Source: Hyphomicrobiales bacterium (GTDB lineage: Bacteria; Pseudomonadota; Alphaproteobacteria; Rhizobiales; Aestuariivirgaceae). From it: a stretch of DNA of 64,000 bases. Numbering within the stretch: position 1 is the first letter of the stretch; the number at the start of each line of letters is the position of its first letter. Under the pieces are notes generated by a model, which did not search any database, was not told where the DNA came from, and was given only the letters and a program-made list of their open reading frames with translations. Shown here piece after piece: positions 8,454-17,832 of this stretch. Both the position numbers and the translations under genes were made by a program. The stretch spans positions 3,122,501 through 3,186,500 of the forward strand of contig JADJVV010000001.1 in the NCBI GenBank assembly GCA_016710435.1, given 5' to 3'.

Positions 8454-9074
8454 TTACCGCTTCCTGGCCTTTTTCTTGGCACCGGCCTTCTTCACAGCAG
8501 CCTTCTTCACGGCAGCTTTTTTCACGGCAGCCTTCTTCGCCGCTGGCTTCTTGGCCGCCGCTTTCTTCACGGGAGCCTTCTTCGCCACCTTCTTCGCCAC
8601 GACCTTCTTCGCCGGGGCCGGGGCGGCTGCCCCCATCTGAGCTGCGAGTGTTGCGAATTTGTCGAAGAACTGTCCCGCCAACGACCGCGCGGTGGAATCG
8701 ATCAGCCGCGACCCCAGCATCGCCATCTTGCCCTTCACTTCGGCATCGACGTCATAGGTCATGCGCGTGCCTTCCGGCACGGTCTCGAGTTTCACGCTGG
8801 CGCCGCCTGCCGCCTGTCCCGCCATGCCACCCTCGCCCTTGCCTTCGATGCGATAGCTCTTCGGTGGGTGCAGGTCTTTCAGGTGAACGACGCCGTTGAA
8901 GCCCGCCTTCACCGGGCCGACTTTCACCACCACCCGCGCCTTCATTTCCGTGGGCGACGTGAGGGTGATGCTCTCGCAGCCTGGAATACACTGCTTCAAG
9001 ACATCGGGATCGTTCAGCGCTTTCCACACCGTTTCGATCGGGGCCTCGATGATTTCTTCACCGCTCATCTTCAT
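8454..9074 (-). CDS. CoxG-like SRPBCC protein with a lysine/alanine-rich tail
   Basis: A 206-residue protein. Residues 1-148 match the CoxG (carbon monoxide dehydrogenase subunit G) branch of the START/SRPBCC fold: MSGEEIIEAP start, VWKALNDPDVLKQCIPGCE, and a C-terminal amphipathic helix (LAGQFFDKFATLA). Residues 156-206 are a repetitive tail made almost only of Lys, Ala and Val with about 22 lysines in 51 positions, resembling histone H1-like or polyhydroxyalkanoate-granule tails. No coxMSL genes are near, so a role in CO oxidation is not supported. A lipid- or polymer-binding protein that also touches DNA or another polyanion is possible, but that is inference. It lies 21 bp downstream of tgt. 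Confidence 0.8.
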   Translation of the reverse strand: MKMSGEEIIEAPIETVWKALNDPDVLKQCIPGCESITLTSPTEMKARVVVKVGPVKAGFNGVVHLKDLHPPKSYRIEGKGEGGMAGQAAGGASVKLETVPEGTRMTYDVDAEVKGKMAMLGSRLIDSTARSLAGQFFDKFATLAAQMGAAAPAPAKKVVAKKVAKKAPVKKAAAKKPAAKKAAVKKAAVKKAAVKKAGAKKKARKR

Positions 9075-9095
9075 GGGGTTTCCTCCTCCCGCGGA

Positions 9096-10219
<1,124 letters not shown>

Positions 10220-10223
<4 letters not shown>

Positions 10224-11251
10224 GGCGCAGGCCATAGCAGGCTGGCATCGCCGTAGGAATAGAAGCGATAGCCCTGTGCAATGGCATGGCCATAGGCAGC
10301 CTTCATGCGCGCCTGCCCGGCAAAGGCCGAGACCAGCATGAACAGCGTGGAGCGCGGCAGGTGGAAATTGGTGACGAGGCCATCGACTGCGCGGAAGCGA
10401 TAGCCCGGCGTGATGAAAATGTCCGTCGCCCCCCTGAAAGGCTCAAGTCCGCTGGCCTCCAGAAGCCGCAGCGACGTTGTGCCGACGGCAATCACCCGCT
10501 GGCCCTCCGCCCGCGCCACCTTCAGCCGCGCCGCCACGTCGGCAGGCACCTCGCCCCATTCGGAATGCATCTTGTGGTCCGCGGTATCCTCCGCCTTCAC
10601 CGGCAGGAAGGTCCCAGCCCCAACATGAAGCGTCACAAATTCATGTGTTATTCCAGCTTCTTGCAGCCCCTTCATCAAGTCTTCAGTGAAGTGCAGTCCG
10701 GCCGTCGGCGCGGCCACCGCACCGTCGTGCCGGGCGTAGATGGTCTGGTAATCGGCCTTGTCCTGGGCATCCTGCGCGCGTTGTGATTCAATATAGGGCG
10801 GCAACGGCACGCGGCCCGCAATGGCGAGCGCGGCATCAAGGTCGGCGCCCGTTTCACTGAAGACCAGCGTCACCTCGCCCGCCTCGCCCTTGGCGGAAAC
10901 GTGTGCCTCAAGTTCTCCGAAACGCAGGCGGTCTCCGGCGATCAGCTTCTTCGCCGGCTTTACGAATGCCTTCCACGTTGCGCCGTCCATCCTCTGGTGC
11001 AGCAACGCCTCGATCCGGGGGGTGGTGCCAAGCCGCCCGACGCGATGACCGGACAGGGCGGCGGGGATCACCTTCGTGTTGTTGAACACCAGCACATCAC
11101 CGGCGCGCAATTCCGCAGGCAGGTCAGAGACCGTCCGGTCGCGCAAGGCATCGGGCGAAACCACCAACAACTTCGCCGCCTCCCGCGGCACCGCCGGACG
11201 CAAGGCAATCCGCTCCGCGGGCAACTCAAAATCAAAATCGGAAACGCGCAT
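10220..11251 (-). CDS. queA: S-adenosylmethionine:tRNA ribosyltransferase-isomerase
   Basis: A 343-residue, full-length QueA, which transfers and isomerises the ribosyl moiety of SAM onto preQ1-modified tRNA to give epoxyqueuosine. It acts directly after Tgt. The start MRVSDFDFELPAERIA is the family N-terminus, and internal family patterns include VLVFNNTKVIPA, AAPTAGLHFT and HVGAGTFLPV. Its stop overlaps the tgt start, giving a two-gene queuosine unit with expression coupled to the next genes. It is 24 bp upstream of tgt's stop-to-stop context only by overlap, so no separate tgt promoter is expected. Confidence 0.96.
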
Positions 11252-11274
11252 GATTGGCCACGCCGGAGAAAGCC

Positions 11275-11670
11275 TCAGCCCTCCCCGCCCTCGCAGGATA
11301 CCACCCAGGCGCCAACGCCCGGCACCCGCAGGGTGCCGCCCATGGCAACGGGGGCATCGCCTTCCACGGCCTTGAAGACGCGCAATTCCGCCACCACGGC
11401 GCCCATGCCTTCGTCCATCACGTCGATAAGGATTGTCTTGTCATCCTCGAAGGCCTGCCCGCGCGTGATCACGGTGCCTTCGCCATCGCGGGTGGACCAC
11501 ATCTTGTTGCCCACCTCGAGCTTGAATTCCGTCGCCGTGCCGATACCCAGTGATCCCACCAGCACGCTGAATGACGCCTCGTCTCCCTTGGACGAACAGA
11601 TCGTCCACTCCGTCGCCGCCGCAGGCGTTGCCATCGCGGCCAGGACGATGAGGAAGACGAGGCGCTTCAT
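11275..11670 (-). CDS. Small secreted protein of unknown function
   Basis: 131 residues. The first 19 or so (MKRLVFLIVLAAMATPAAA) form a clear signal peptide, so the protein is exported. The mature part has two cysteines (in WTICSS and VVSCEG), close to each end, that could form a disulfide closing a small beta-rich domain. I do not recognise the family. It lies 5 bp after the stop of the cytoplasmic cyclophilin gene and 23 bp before queA, so it is probably co-transcribed with both. Its position next to a periplasmic cyclophilin is suggestive only. Confidence 0.75.
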   Translation of the reverse strand: MKRLVFLIVLAAMATPAAATEWTICSSKGDEASFSVLVGSLGIGTATEFKLEVGNKMWSTRDGEGTVITRGQAFEDDKTILIDVMDEGMGAVVAELRVFKAVEGDAPVAMGGTLRVPGVGAWVVSCEGGEG

Positions 11671-11675
11671 GGGTG

Positions 11676-12161
11676 TTATGCCGCGTCAGCCGCGACCTGC
11701 ATCTTGGCGATCTTGTCCGGTTCGCGCACGGGTTCGCCGCGCTTGATTCCGTCCACGATCTCCATGCCGGACGTGACCTTGCCCCACACGGTGTACTGCT
11801 TGTCGAGGAATGACGCATCGCCGAAGCAGATGAAGAACTGGCTGTTGGCCGAGTTCGGGTTGGACGAGCGCGCCATGGAGCAGACGCCGCGCACATGCGG
11901 TTCCTTGGAGAACTCGGCCTTCAGGTCCGGCTTTTTGGAGCCGCCCATGCCAGTGCCCGTCGGGTCGCCGCCCTGCGCCATGAAGCCTTCGATCACGCGG
12001 TGGAACACCACGTTGTCGTAGAAGCCTTCACGGGCCAGTTCCTTGATGCGGCCCACGTGGCCGGGTGCCAGGTCGGGGCGGAGCGCAATCGTCACGCGGC
12101 CCTTGGCCGTGCCCTTGGCATCGGCAATGTCCATGTACAGGGTGTTTTCGAGATCAGCCAT
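11676..12161 (-). CDS. ppiB: Cytoplasmic cyclophilin-type peptidyl-prolyl isomerase
   Basis: A 161-residue cyclophilin without signal peptide, so a cytosolic PPIase that speeds proline isomerisation in folding proteins. Visible catalytic patterns are FHRVIEGFMAQGGDPTGTG, SMARSSNPNSANSQFFI and the later FLDKQYTVWGKV; the key Arg, Phe and Gln of the active site are present. The start ATG shares one base with the stop of the upstream paralogue (TAATG), which indicates translational coupling. The two genes look like a tandem duplication with divergence in localisation. Confidence 0.95.
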   Translation of the reverse strand: MADLENTLYMDIADAKGTAKGRVTIALRPDLAPGHVGRIKELAREGFYDNVVFHRVIEGFMAQGGDPTGTGMGGSKKPDLKAEFSKEPHVRGVCSMARSSNPNSANSQFFICFGDASFLDKQYTVWGKVTSGMEIVDGIKRGEPVREPDKIAKMQVAADAA

Positions 12162-12679
12162 TATTGCACCGTCACCTTTGTCATCTTGTCGGGGTTTGCC
12201 ACGGGTTCACCGCGTTCGATCTGGTCCACGCACTTCATGCCATCTGCGTCCACCTGGCCGAACACCGTGTACTGGCCATCGAGGAAGCCGCCATCGGCGA
12301 ACATGATGAAGAACTGGCTGTTGGCCGAGTTCGGATCAGCCGAGCGGGCCATGCCCACCGTGCCGCGTGCGAAATGTTCCTTGGTGAACTCGGCGGGAAG
12401 GTCAGGCTCGTTGGAGCCGCCGGTGCCGGTTCCGGTGGGGTCGCCCGTCTGGGCCATGAAGCCATCGATCACGCGATGGAACACGATGCCGTCGTAGAAG
12501 CCGGCGGCGGCGAGCTTCGAAACCTGTGCCACATGCTTGGGCGCGAGGTCCGGGCGCAGCTTGATGGTGAAGCTGCAATTGTCCGAGGTGTCGATCTTGA
12601 TGCTGTCGGCGGCAGCGGCCGGAGCGGCCAGGGCGGCAAGCGCAGCGCCGGCCAGCACCCATTTCCTGATCTGATTCAA
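12161..12679 (-). CDS. Periplasmic cyclophilin-type peptidyl-prolyl isomerase
   Basis: A cyclophilin with a signal peptide (NQIRKWVLAGAALAALAAPAAAA), so it acts in the periplasm. The active-site pattern FHRVIDGFMAQTGDPTGTG and SANSQFF are intact. The start is placed at a TTG at 12679, because GGAG lies eight bases upstream and the signal peptide then begins directly; this gives 172 residues. An earlier in-frame TTG at 12709 would add ten residues with no better ribosome site. It is the first gene of the run ppi-ppiB-unknown-queA-tgt, all on the minus strand with short gaps. It is divergent from the GNAT gene. Confidence 0.92.
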   Translation of the reverse strand: MNQIRKWVLAGAALAALAAPAAAADSIKIDTSDNCSFTIKLRPDLAPKHVAQVSKLAAAGFYDGIVFHRVIDGFMAQTGDPTGTGTGGSNEPDLPAEFTKEHFARGTVGMARSADPNSANSQFFIMFADGGFLDGQYTVFGQVDADGMKCVDQIERGEPVANPDKMTKVTVQ

Positions 12680-12794
12680 GTTAAGTTCTCCAGTTGGGAT
12701 GACTCTCAAAAAGTCACGGGAGGGGTTAGCTGACCTTCAAATGCGGCGCAACTTGGGTATTGCCCGCCTTTGCTCAAACTCGCAAAAGAGCACG

Positions 12795-13274
12795 ATGCCG
12801 CCTGCCCTCACCATCTCCGCGGCGCGGGGCCAGCACGACCTTGCCGCCATCCGCAGCCTCTTCAAGGCTTACGCCGGCAGTTTGCCGGTGGACCTGTCCT
12901 ACCAGGGCTTTGCCGACGAACTGGCAGGCCTGCCGGGGAAATACGCACCACCCCACGGCGAATTGCTGCTGGCCCGCGACGGCACGGGAACTGCCATCGG
13001 TTGCGCCGCCCTCCGGCCGCTGGAACCGCCACTGGTCTGCGAGATGAAACGCCTGTTCGTGAGCCCCCAGGGCCGCGGCACCGGCTGTGGCCGGGCACTC
13101 GCCGAGGAGGTACTCGCCACCGCCCGTCTGCTGGGCTACCGCGAAATCCGGCTGGACACGCTTCCCACCATGGCCGGCGCCCAAAACCTCTACGCCAACC
13201 TCGGCTTCACTCCCGTCGCGCCCTATTACGAAACTCCCGTCGCAGGGACCGTCTTCCTCGGGAAAATGCTGTAA
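12795..13274 (+). CDS. GNAT family N-acetyltransferase
   Basis: A 159-residue acetyltransferase of the GNAT superfamily. The acetyl-CoA site is the segment CEMKRLFVSPQGRGTGCGRALAE, of which V-S-P-x-x-R-G-T-G-x-G-R is the pyrophosphate-binding loop; it is followed by the helix and the typical ALxxYxxLGF-like end (QNLYANLGF). The start at 12795 gives a compact domain; further upstream codons are in the divergent promoter region of the cyclophilin gene. The substrate is unknown. It is a single-gene unit, convergent with coaD across 85 bp. Confidence 0.88.
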   Translation: MPPALTISAARGQHDLAAIRSLFKAYAGSLPVDLSYQGFADELAGLPGKYAPPHGELLLARDGTGTAIGCAALRPLEPPLVCEMKRLFVSPQGRGTGCGRALAEEVLATARLLGYREIRLDTLPTMAGAQNLYANLGFTPVAPYYETPVAGTVFLGKML

Positions 13275-13359
13275 GCGACCACCAGGGCCGCACCATCACA
13301 AACCGTCAACCCCGCGGAGGCCGGAGCTGGTCTTGGTCGCTCACTGGCCTTGTTCCCCC

Positions 13360-13863
13360 TCAGACGCGCCGCGCCATCGCCCCCCGCAGGGCCGTCTCTG
13401 CCTCGTGCGGCAGGAACAGCGAGGTGTCGCCGCCCATTCGGGCAATCTGCTTCACCAGCGAGGAGGCAATCATGCGCGTCGCGGGTGAAGCCGCCATGAA
13501 CACGGTTTCGATATCCGGCGCCAGCGACCCGTTCATCTGCGCCATCTGCACTTCATAGTCGAAATCCGAGGCGTCCCTCAGTCCACGGATGATCACTTGC
13601 GCATGCGCCCGCTTCGCCGCTGCCACCGCGAGGTCATCAAAGGACATCACGCTCACCTTGAGGCCCGAATGCTCAGCGATGGGCTTCGTTACCGTCTCAA
13701 TGAGGCTGATCCGCTCGGCCGCCGAGAGGAGCGCCTGCTTGCCCACATGCACGCCAACGCCGATCACCAGCTTGTCCACCACGCGCGCCGCCCGGGCGAT
13801 GATGTCGAGGTGTCCGAATGTGACAGGATCGAACGACCCCGGATAAAAACCGATGCGCGCCAT
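13360..13863 (-). CDS. coaD: Phosphopantetheine adenylyltransferase
   Basis: A 167-residue enzyme of coenzyme A synthesis: it transfers AMP from ATP to 4'-phosphopantetheine. The nucleotidyltransferase motif GSFDPVTFGHLDI (T-x-G-H) is near the N-terminus and the family C-terminal pattern ASSLVKQIARMGGD is present. RGLRDASDFDYEVQMA is the diagnostic middle segment. The ATG at 13863 shares its first base with the stop of the LysE gene; a GTG directly before it is a possible alternative. It is thus the second gene of a two-gene unit. Confidence 0.96.
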   Translation of the reverse strand: MARIGFYPGSFDPVTFGHLDIIARAARVVDKLVIGVGVHVGKQALLSAAERISLIETVTKPIAEHSGLKVSVMSFDDLAVAAAKRAHAQVIIRGLRDASDFDYEVQMAQMNGSLAPDIETVFMAASPATRMIASSLVKQIARMGGDTSLFLPHEAETALRGAMARRV

Positions 13864-14483
13864 CACGCCCTTCCTTTCAATGCCATCCAGACGCCTGCCG
13901 CCGCGAGGAATGTGCCGCTCACCACTTCCACGGCCCGGATGCGCGACCGCGACATCCAGCTTCCCGCCTGGCCCGCGAGCAGCGCGTAGACCGTGTCCGT
14001 CACAGCCGCGATGATGATGAACGTCCCGCCCAGCAGCAGTGTGCCCCGCTCGATGTCGCCGTTCGCCCCCAGGAATGGCGGAATCAGCATGCCAAACAGC
14101 ACAAGCACTTTCGGGTTGGACATGAGCACCACAAACCCCTGCCAGAAGAATCCGTGCGCGCCCGCACCCGTGGCGGCGCGTCCGTCAAAAGCCGAACCTT
14201 TGGAAAACAGCAGGCGCAGACCCAGCCAAATCAGATAGATCGCACCAGCATAGCGCAGCAGGTCAAACCAGATTCCCATGACCCGGATGGCGGCGCCAAG
14301 CCCCAGCGTGGCGAGCGCCAGCCACACCAACCCTGCTGCAATCGTGCCGGCAACATTCAAAAGCCCTGCCCGCGCGCCAAAGCGCAACGAGTTGGCGATG
14401 ATGACCGTCACCGTCGGCCCCGGCACGGCGGCTAACGCCAGCGCGGCGAGGCAGAAGGCGACATAGGCTTCAGCAGCAATCAT
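13863..14483 (-). CDS. LysE family amino-acid exporter
   Basis: A 206-residue inner-membrane exporter with about six hydrophobic helices. The N-terminal pattern AVPGPTVTVIIANSLRFGARAGL is the LysE/RhtB family signature, and LSMNPKV-like text (VLMSNPKVLVLFG) is present mid-protein. It should export an amino acid or derivative; which one cannot be told. Its stop overlaps the coaD start by one base. It is downstream of gyrA on the same strand, separated by 47 bp. Confidence 0.92.
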   Translation of the reverse strand: MIAAEAYVAFCLAALALAAVPGPTVTVIIANSLRFGARAGLLNVAGTIAAGLVWLALATLGLGAAIRVMGIWFDLLRYAGAIYLIWLGLRLLFSKGSAFDGRAATGAGAHGFFWQGFVVLMSNPKVLVLFGMLIPPFLGANGDIERGTLLLGGTFIIIAAVTDTVYALLAGQAGSWMSRSRIRAVEVVSGTFLAAAGVWMALKGRA

Positions 14484-14530
14484 GGCCCGAACAAATCACA
14501 GGCCGCACGCCCACGCAAGTTGCGAGGGCC

Positions 14531-17251
14531 TCACTCCGCCTCGTCGCCACCGTTCATGCCGCCGTTCTCGCCGATGTGTTCCACCGAGACGACATGCTCG
14601 TCGTCGGCCGTGTCAAACACGATCACGCCCTGCGCCGAACGTCCGGTCTTGCGGATGTCGTGCACCGGGCAGCGGATCATCTGTCCCTGGTCGGAGACGA
14701 GCATGATCTCGTCCTGCTCTTCCACCGCGAAAGACGCCACCAGCGGACCATTGCGCTCATTTACCGCCATGGCGGTGATGCCTTTGCCGCCACGGCCCGA
14801 CACGCGGTACTCATAGGCACTGGTGCGCTTGCCATAACCGTTGGCGGAAATGGTGAGGATCACCTGTTCGGCGGCACTCATTTCGGCATAGCGTTCCTGG
14901 CTCAGCATGGCCTCCACCGGGGCGTCGTCATCACCCTCCTGCGTGGCCTCGTCGCCCGCAACCGCGCGCGACATCTTCACGAAGGCGGCGCGGTCCTGCG
15001 GCGTCGCCTCGAAGTGCTTGATGATCGACATGGAGATCACCTTGTCATCCTTGTCGAGACGGATGCCGCGCACGCCATCGGACTCGCGTCCCTTGAACAC
15101 GCGGATGTCGTTCACCTCGAAGCGGATGCACTGGCCTTGGGCCGTGGTCAGCAGCACGTTGTCCTGCTCCTCGGCCAGATCGACGCCGATGATCAGGTCG
15201 CCCGCATCCAGCTTCATCGCGCGCTTGCCGTTGCGGTTTATGAGCTCGAAATCCTCCAGCTCGTTCCGGCGCACATTGCCCGAGGCCGTGGCGAACATCA
15301 GATACTGCTTGGATGCGCCCTCCGCCATGTCCGGCAGCGGCAGGATGGTGGTGATGCGCTCGCCGTTCTCCAACGGCAGGATATTGATCAGGGCTTTGCC
15401 GCGCGATTGCGGCGTGCCCACCGGCAAGCGCCACACCTTCATGCGATACACCGTGCCAAGGGACGAGAAGAACAGGATGGGCGTATGGGTATTGGCCACG
15501 AACATCTTCGTGACGAAGTCTTCCTCGCGCACCGCAGCACCCGCACGGCCCTTGCCGCCGCGCCGCTGCGCCCTGTAGGCCGAGAGCGGCACGCGCTTCA
15601 CGTAGCCCGCGTGGCTCACCGTCACCACCATGTCCTCGGACTGGATCAAGTCCTCGTCGTCAACCTCACCCTCGTTTTCCACGATGTCGGTGCGGCGGGG
15701 CGTTGCGAATTCGGTCTTCACCGCCATCAGTTCATCGCGGATGATCTGGCGCACGCGCACGCGCGACGACAGGATGTCGAGGTAGTCCTTGATCTCGGCC
15801 GCGAGCTTTTCCAGCTCCTCGGTGATTTCTTCGAGGCCCAGTTGCGTGAGGCGCTGCAGGCGGAGATCCAGGATGGCGCGTGCCTGTTCGTCTGACAGCC
15901 GGTAGGTGCCGTCGCCCTTCAGGCGGTGGCGCGGGTCGGCGATGAGGGCGATCAGCGGTTCCAGCTGGCGCGCCGGCCAGTCACGCGCCATCAACGCTTC
16001 GCGCGCCGCCGCCGCATCCCGCGACGAGCGGATGAGGCGGATCACTTCATCGATGTTGGCAACGGCAATGGCCAGGCCCACCAATACATGCGCACGGTCG
16101 CGTGCCTTCTTCAGCAGGAACTTGGTGCGCCGCGTGATCACTTCCTCGCGGAACGACACGAACGACCGCAACAGGTCGAGCAGGTTGAGCATTTCCGGCC
16201 GCCCGCCGGAGAGGGCCACGTTGTTTACCGAGAACGTGGTCTGCATGTCGGAATAGCGCCAGAGCTGGTTCAGCACGATGTCGGGCTCCGCATCGCGCTT
16301 CAACTCGATCACGACGCGCATGCCTTCGCGCGAGCTTTCGTCACGAATGTCGGAAATGCCCTCAATGCGCTTCTCGCGCACATGGTCGGCGATCTTCTCG
16401 ATCATCGTCGACTTGTTGACCTGGTAGGGAATTTCGGTCAGCACCAGTGCCTGCCGGTCCTTGCGGATTTCCTCCACCTGCACGCGCGCCCGCATGGTGA
16501 TGCTGCCGCGCCCCGTCATGAAGGCGCTGCGGATGCCGCTGCGCCCCAGGATGATGCCGCCCGTCGGGAAATCCGGACCCGGGATGATCGGCAGCAATTC
16601 CTCAACCGTGATCTCCGGACGGTCGATCAGCGCCAGCGTGGCATCAACAACTTCGCCCAGATTGTGCGGCGCCATGTTGGTCGCCATGCCAACGGCAATG
16701 CCGCCTGCCCCGTTCACCAGCAGGTTGGGATACTTGGCGGGAAGAACCGTCGGTTCCTTGAATTCGTTGGAATAGTTGTCCTGGAAAGCCACCGTGTCCT
16801 TGTCCAGGTCGTCCAGCAGCGGAATCGCGGCGCGCGCCAGGCGCGATTCGGTGTAGCGGTCGGCCGCTGGCGGATCGCCGTCCACCGAGCCGAAATTGCC
16901 CTGCCCGTCGATCAGCGGCAGGCGCAGCGAAAAGTCCTGCGCCATGCGCACCAGCGCGTCATAGATCGCCAGATTGCCGTGCGGATGGTACTTACCCATC
17001 ACGTCACCGACGATACGGGCGGATTTTTTGTAGGGCTTGTCCGGCGTGAAGCCGTTTTCATCCATCGTGTAGAGGATGCGGCGGTGCACCGGCTTCAGGC
17101 CGTCGCGCACGTCCGGCAGGGCGCGGCTGACGATGACCGACATCGCATAGGAGAGATAGCTCTGCCGCATCTCCTCTTCGATGGTGATGGGCGAAATCTC
17201 GTTCGGATTGGCAGGCGGCAAGCCTGCCTTGTCGTCGTTCTTGTCGGCCAC
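14531..17251 (-). CDS. gyrA: DNA gyrase subunit A
   Basis: A 906-residue DNA gyrase A subunit, which cuts and reseals DNA while GyrB hydrolyses ATP. The catalytic tyrosine is in DRYTE (about Tyr133), followed by the linker and six-bladed C-terminal DNA-wrapping domain; the GyrA-box equivalent QRRGGKGR is at about residue 590. The GTG at 17251 is preferred because AGAGG lies just upstream; an in-frame GTG at 17302 has no such site. The quinolone-determining region reads KYHPHGNLAIYD, so positions equal to E. coli 82 and 83 are Asn and Leu. The C-terminus ends in an acidic tail. Confidence 0.97.
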   Translation of the reverse strand: MADKNDDKAGLPPANPNEISPITIEEEMRQSYLSYAMSVIVSRALPDVRDGLKPVHRRILYTMDENGFTPDKPYKKSARIVGDVMGKYHPHGNLAIYDALVRMAQDFSLRLPLIDGQGNFGSVDGDPPAADRYTESRLARAAIPLLDDLDKDTVAFQDNYSNEFKEPTVLPAKYPNLLVNGAGGIAVGMATNMAPHNLGEVVDATLALIDRPEITVEELLPIIPGPDFPTGGIILGRSGIRSAFMTGRGSITMRARVQVEEIRKDRQALVLTEIPYQVNKSTMIEKIADHVREKRIEGISDIRDESSREGMRVVIELKRDAEPDIVLNQLWRYSDMQTTFSVNNVALSGGRPEMLNLLDLLRSFVSFREEVITRRTKFLLKKARDRAHVLVGLAIAVANIDEVIRLIRSSRDAAAAREALMARDWPARQLEPLIALIADPRHRLKGDGTYRLSDEQARAILDLRLQRLTQLGLEEITEELEKLAAEIKDYLDILSSRVRVRQIIRDELMAVKTEFATPRRTDIVENEGEVDDEDLIQSEDMVVTVSHAGYVKRVPLSAYRAQRRGGKGRAGAAVREEDFVTKMFVANTHTPILFFSSLGTVYRMKVWRLPVGTPQSRGKALINILPLENGERITTILPLPDMAEGASKQYLMFATASGNVRRNELEDFELINRNGKRAMKLDAGDLIIGVDLAEEQDNVLLTTAQGQCIRFEVNDIRVFKGRESDGVRGIRLDKDDKVISMSIIKHFEATPQDRAAFVKMSRAVAGDEATQEGDDDAPVEAMLSQERYAEMSAAEQVILTISANGYGKRTSAYEYRVSGRGGKGITAMAVNERNGPLVASFAVEEQDEIMLVSDQGQMIRCPVHDIRKTGRSAQGVIVFDTADDEHVVSVEHIGENGGMNGGDEAE

Positions 17252-17408
17252 AAATGCCTCTGCTGGTTCCCGCCGCGAACGGCTCCGGAAGGCCCGGACC
17301 ACGACTCGCGAAACATCCGCGTGAGACTACTCCCGCCACCGTGTCAGGGCAATGAAATCAGCAGGTTTTTCGCAGATTCTGCGCCCGCGCAAGCGGTTGG
17401 AATCAGGC

Positions 17409-17750
17409 TCAGATTCGGCGGATGGAAAGACCACCGCCGCGATAGCTGCCATTGTCGCCGGAAAGGGCGGCGCAGGACGTCTTGCCATCGTTCCACTTCG
17501 ACCAGGCGATGCAAAGCTGCTCACCCTTCACGCGCCACAGGCCACGGTCCTTCTCGCCCTTGGCCTGCCCCGTGATGACGCCATTCGGGCGCATCGAAAC
17601 GGTCATGCTGACAAGCCCCATCACGTTCACGGCGTACTGGCCGGGCGCCAGTTGGCGAAGTTCGGAAGACGAGAGTTTGTCGCCCCCATGGGCGGCCGGC
17701 GAGAGAAGGCAGGCGGCGAGAGCCGCGGCAAGCGAAAACCGGTAAGTCAT
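17409..17750 (-). CDS. Small secreted protein of unknown function
   Basis: 113 residues with a signal peptide (MTYRFSLAAALAACLLSPAAHG). The mature part contains a W-x2-W pair and two cysteines in the segment LCIAWSKWNDGKTSCAALSGDNG, a pattern I have seen in small exported proteins of rhizobia, but I cannot name a family with certainty. The protein ends in a basic SIRRI. It lies between gyrA and the next unknown secreted protein, with 157 bp to the gyrA start and no terminator in between. Confidence 0.7.
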   Translation of the reverse strand: MTYRFSLAAALAACLLSPAAHGGDKLSSSELRQLAPGQYAVNVMGLVSMTVSMRPNGVITGQAKGEKDRGLWRVKGEQLCIAWSKWNDGKTSCAALSGDNGSYRGGGLSIRRI

Positions 17751-17832
17751 GGATAAGCCCCATCAATGAGTGGATTTGTTGCGGTGCAAAAAGCCGTCAA
17801 TTGTGACGACAGTATGTCCCCGCGGCAAGGAA

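Noticed and set aside
8454..9074. Carbon monoxide dehydrogenase cluster
   Set aside because: Only the CoxG-like domain is here; no coxM, coxS or coxL genes are in the window.
15926..17575. Long open frame antisense to gyrA
   Set aside because: GC-rich genes often give long reverse frames. gyrA is intact in its own frame and the reverse product has no domain.
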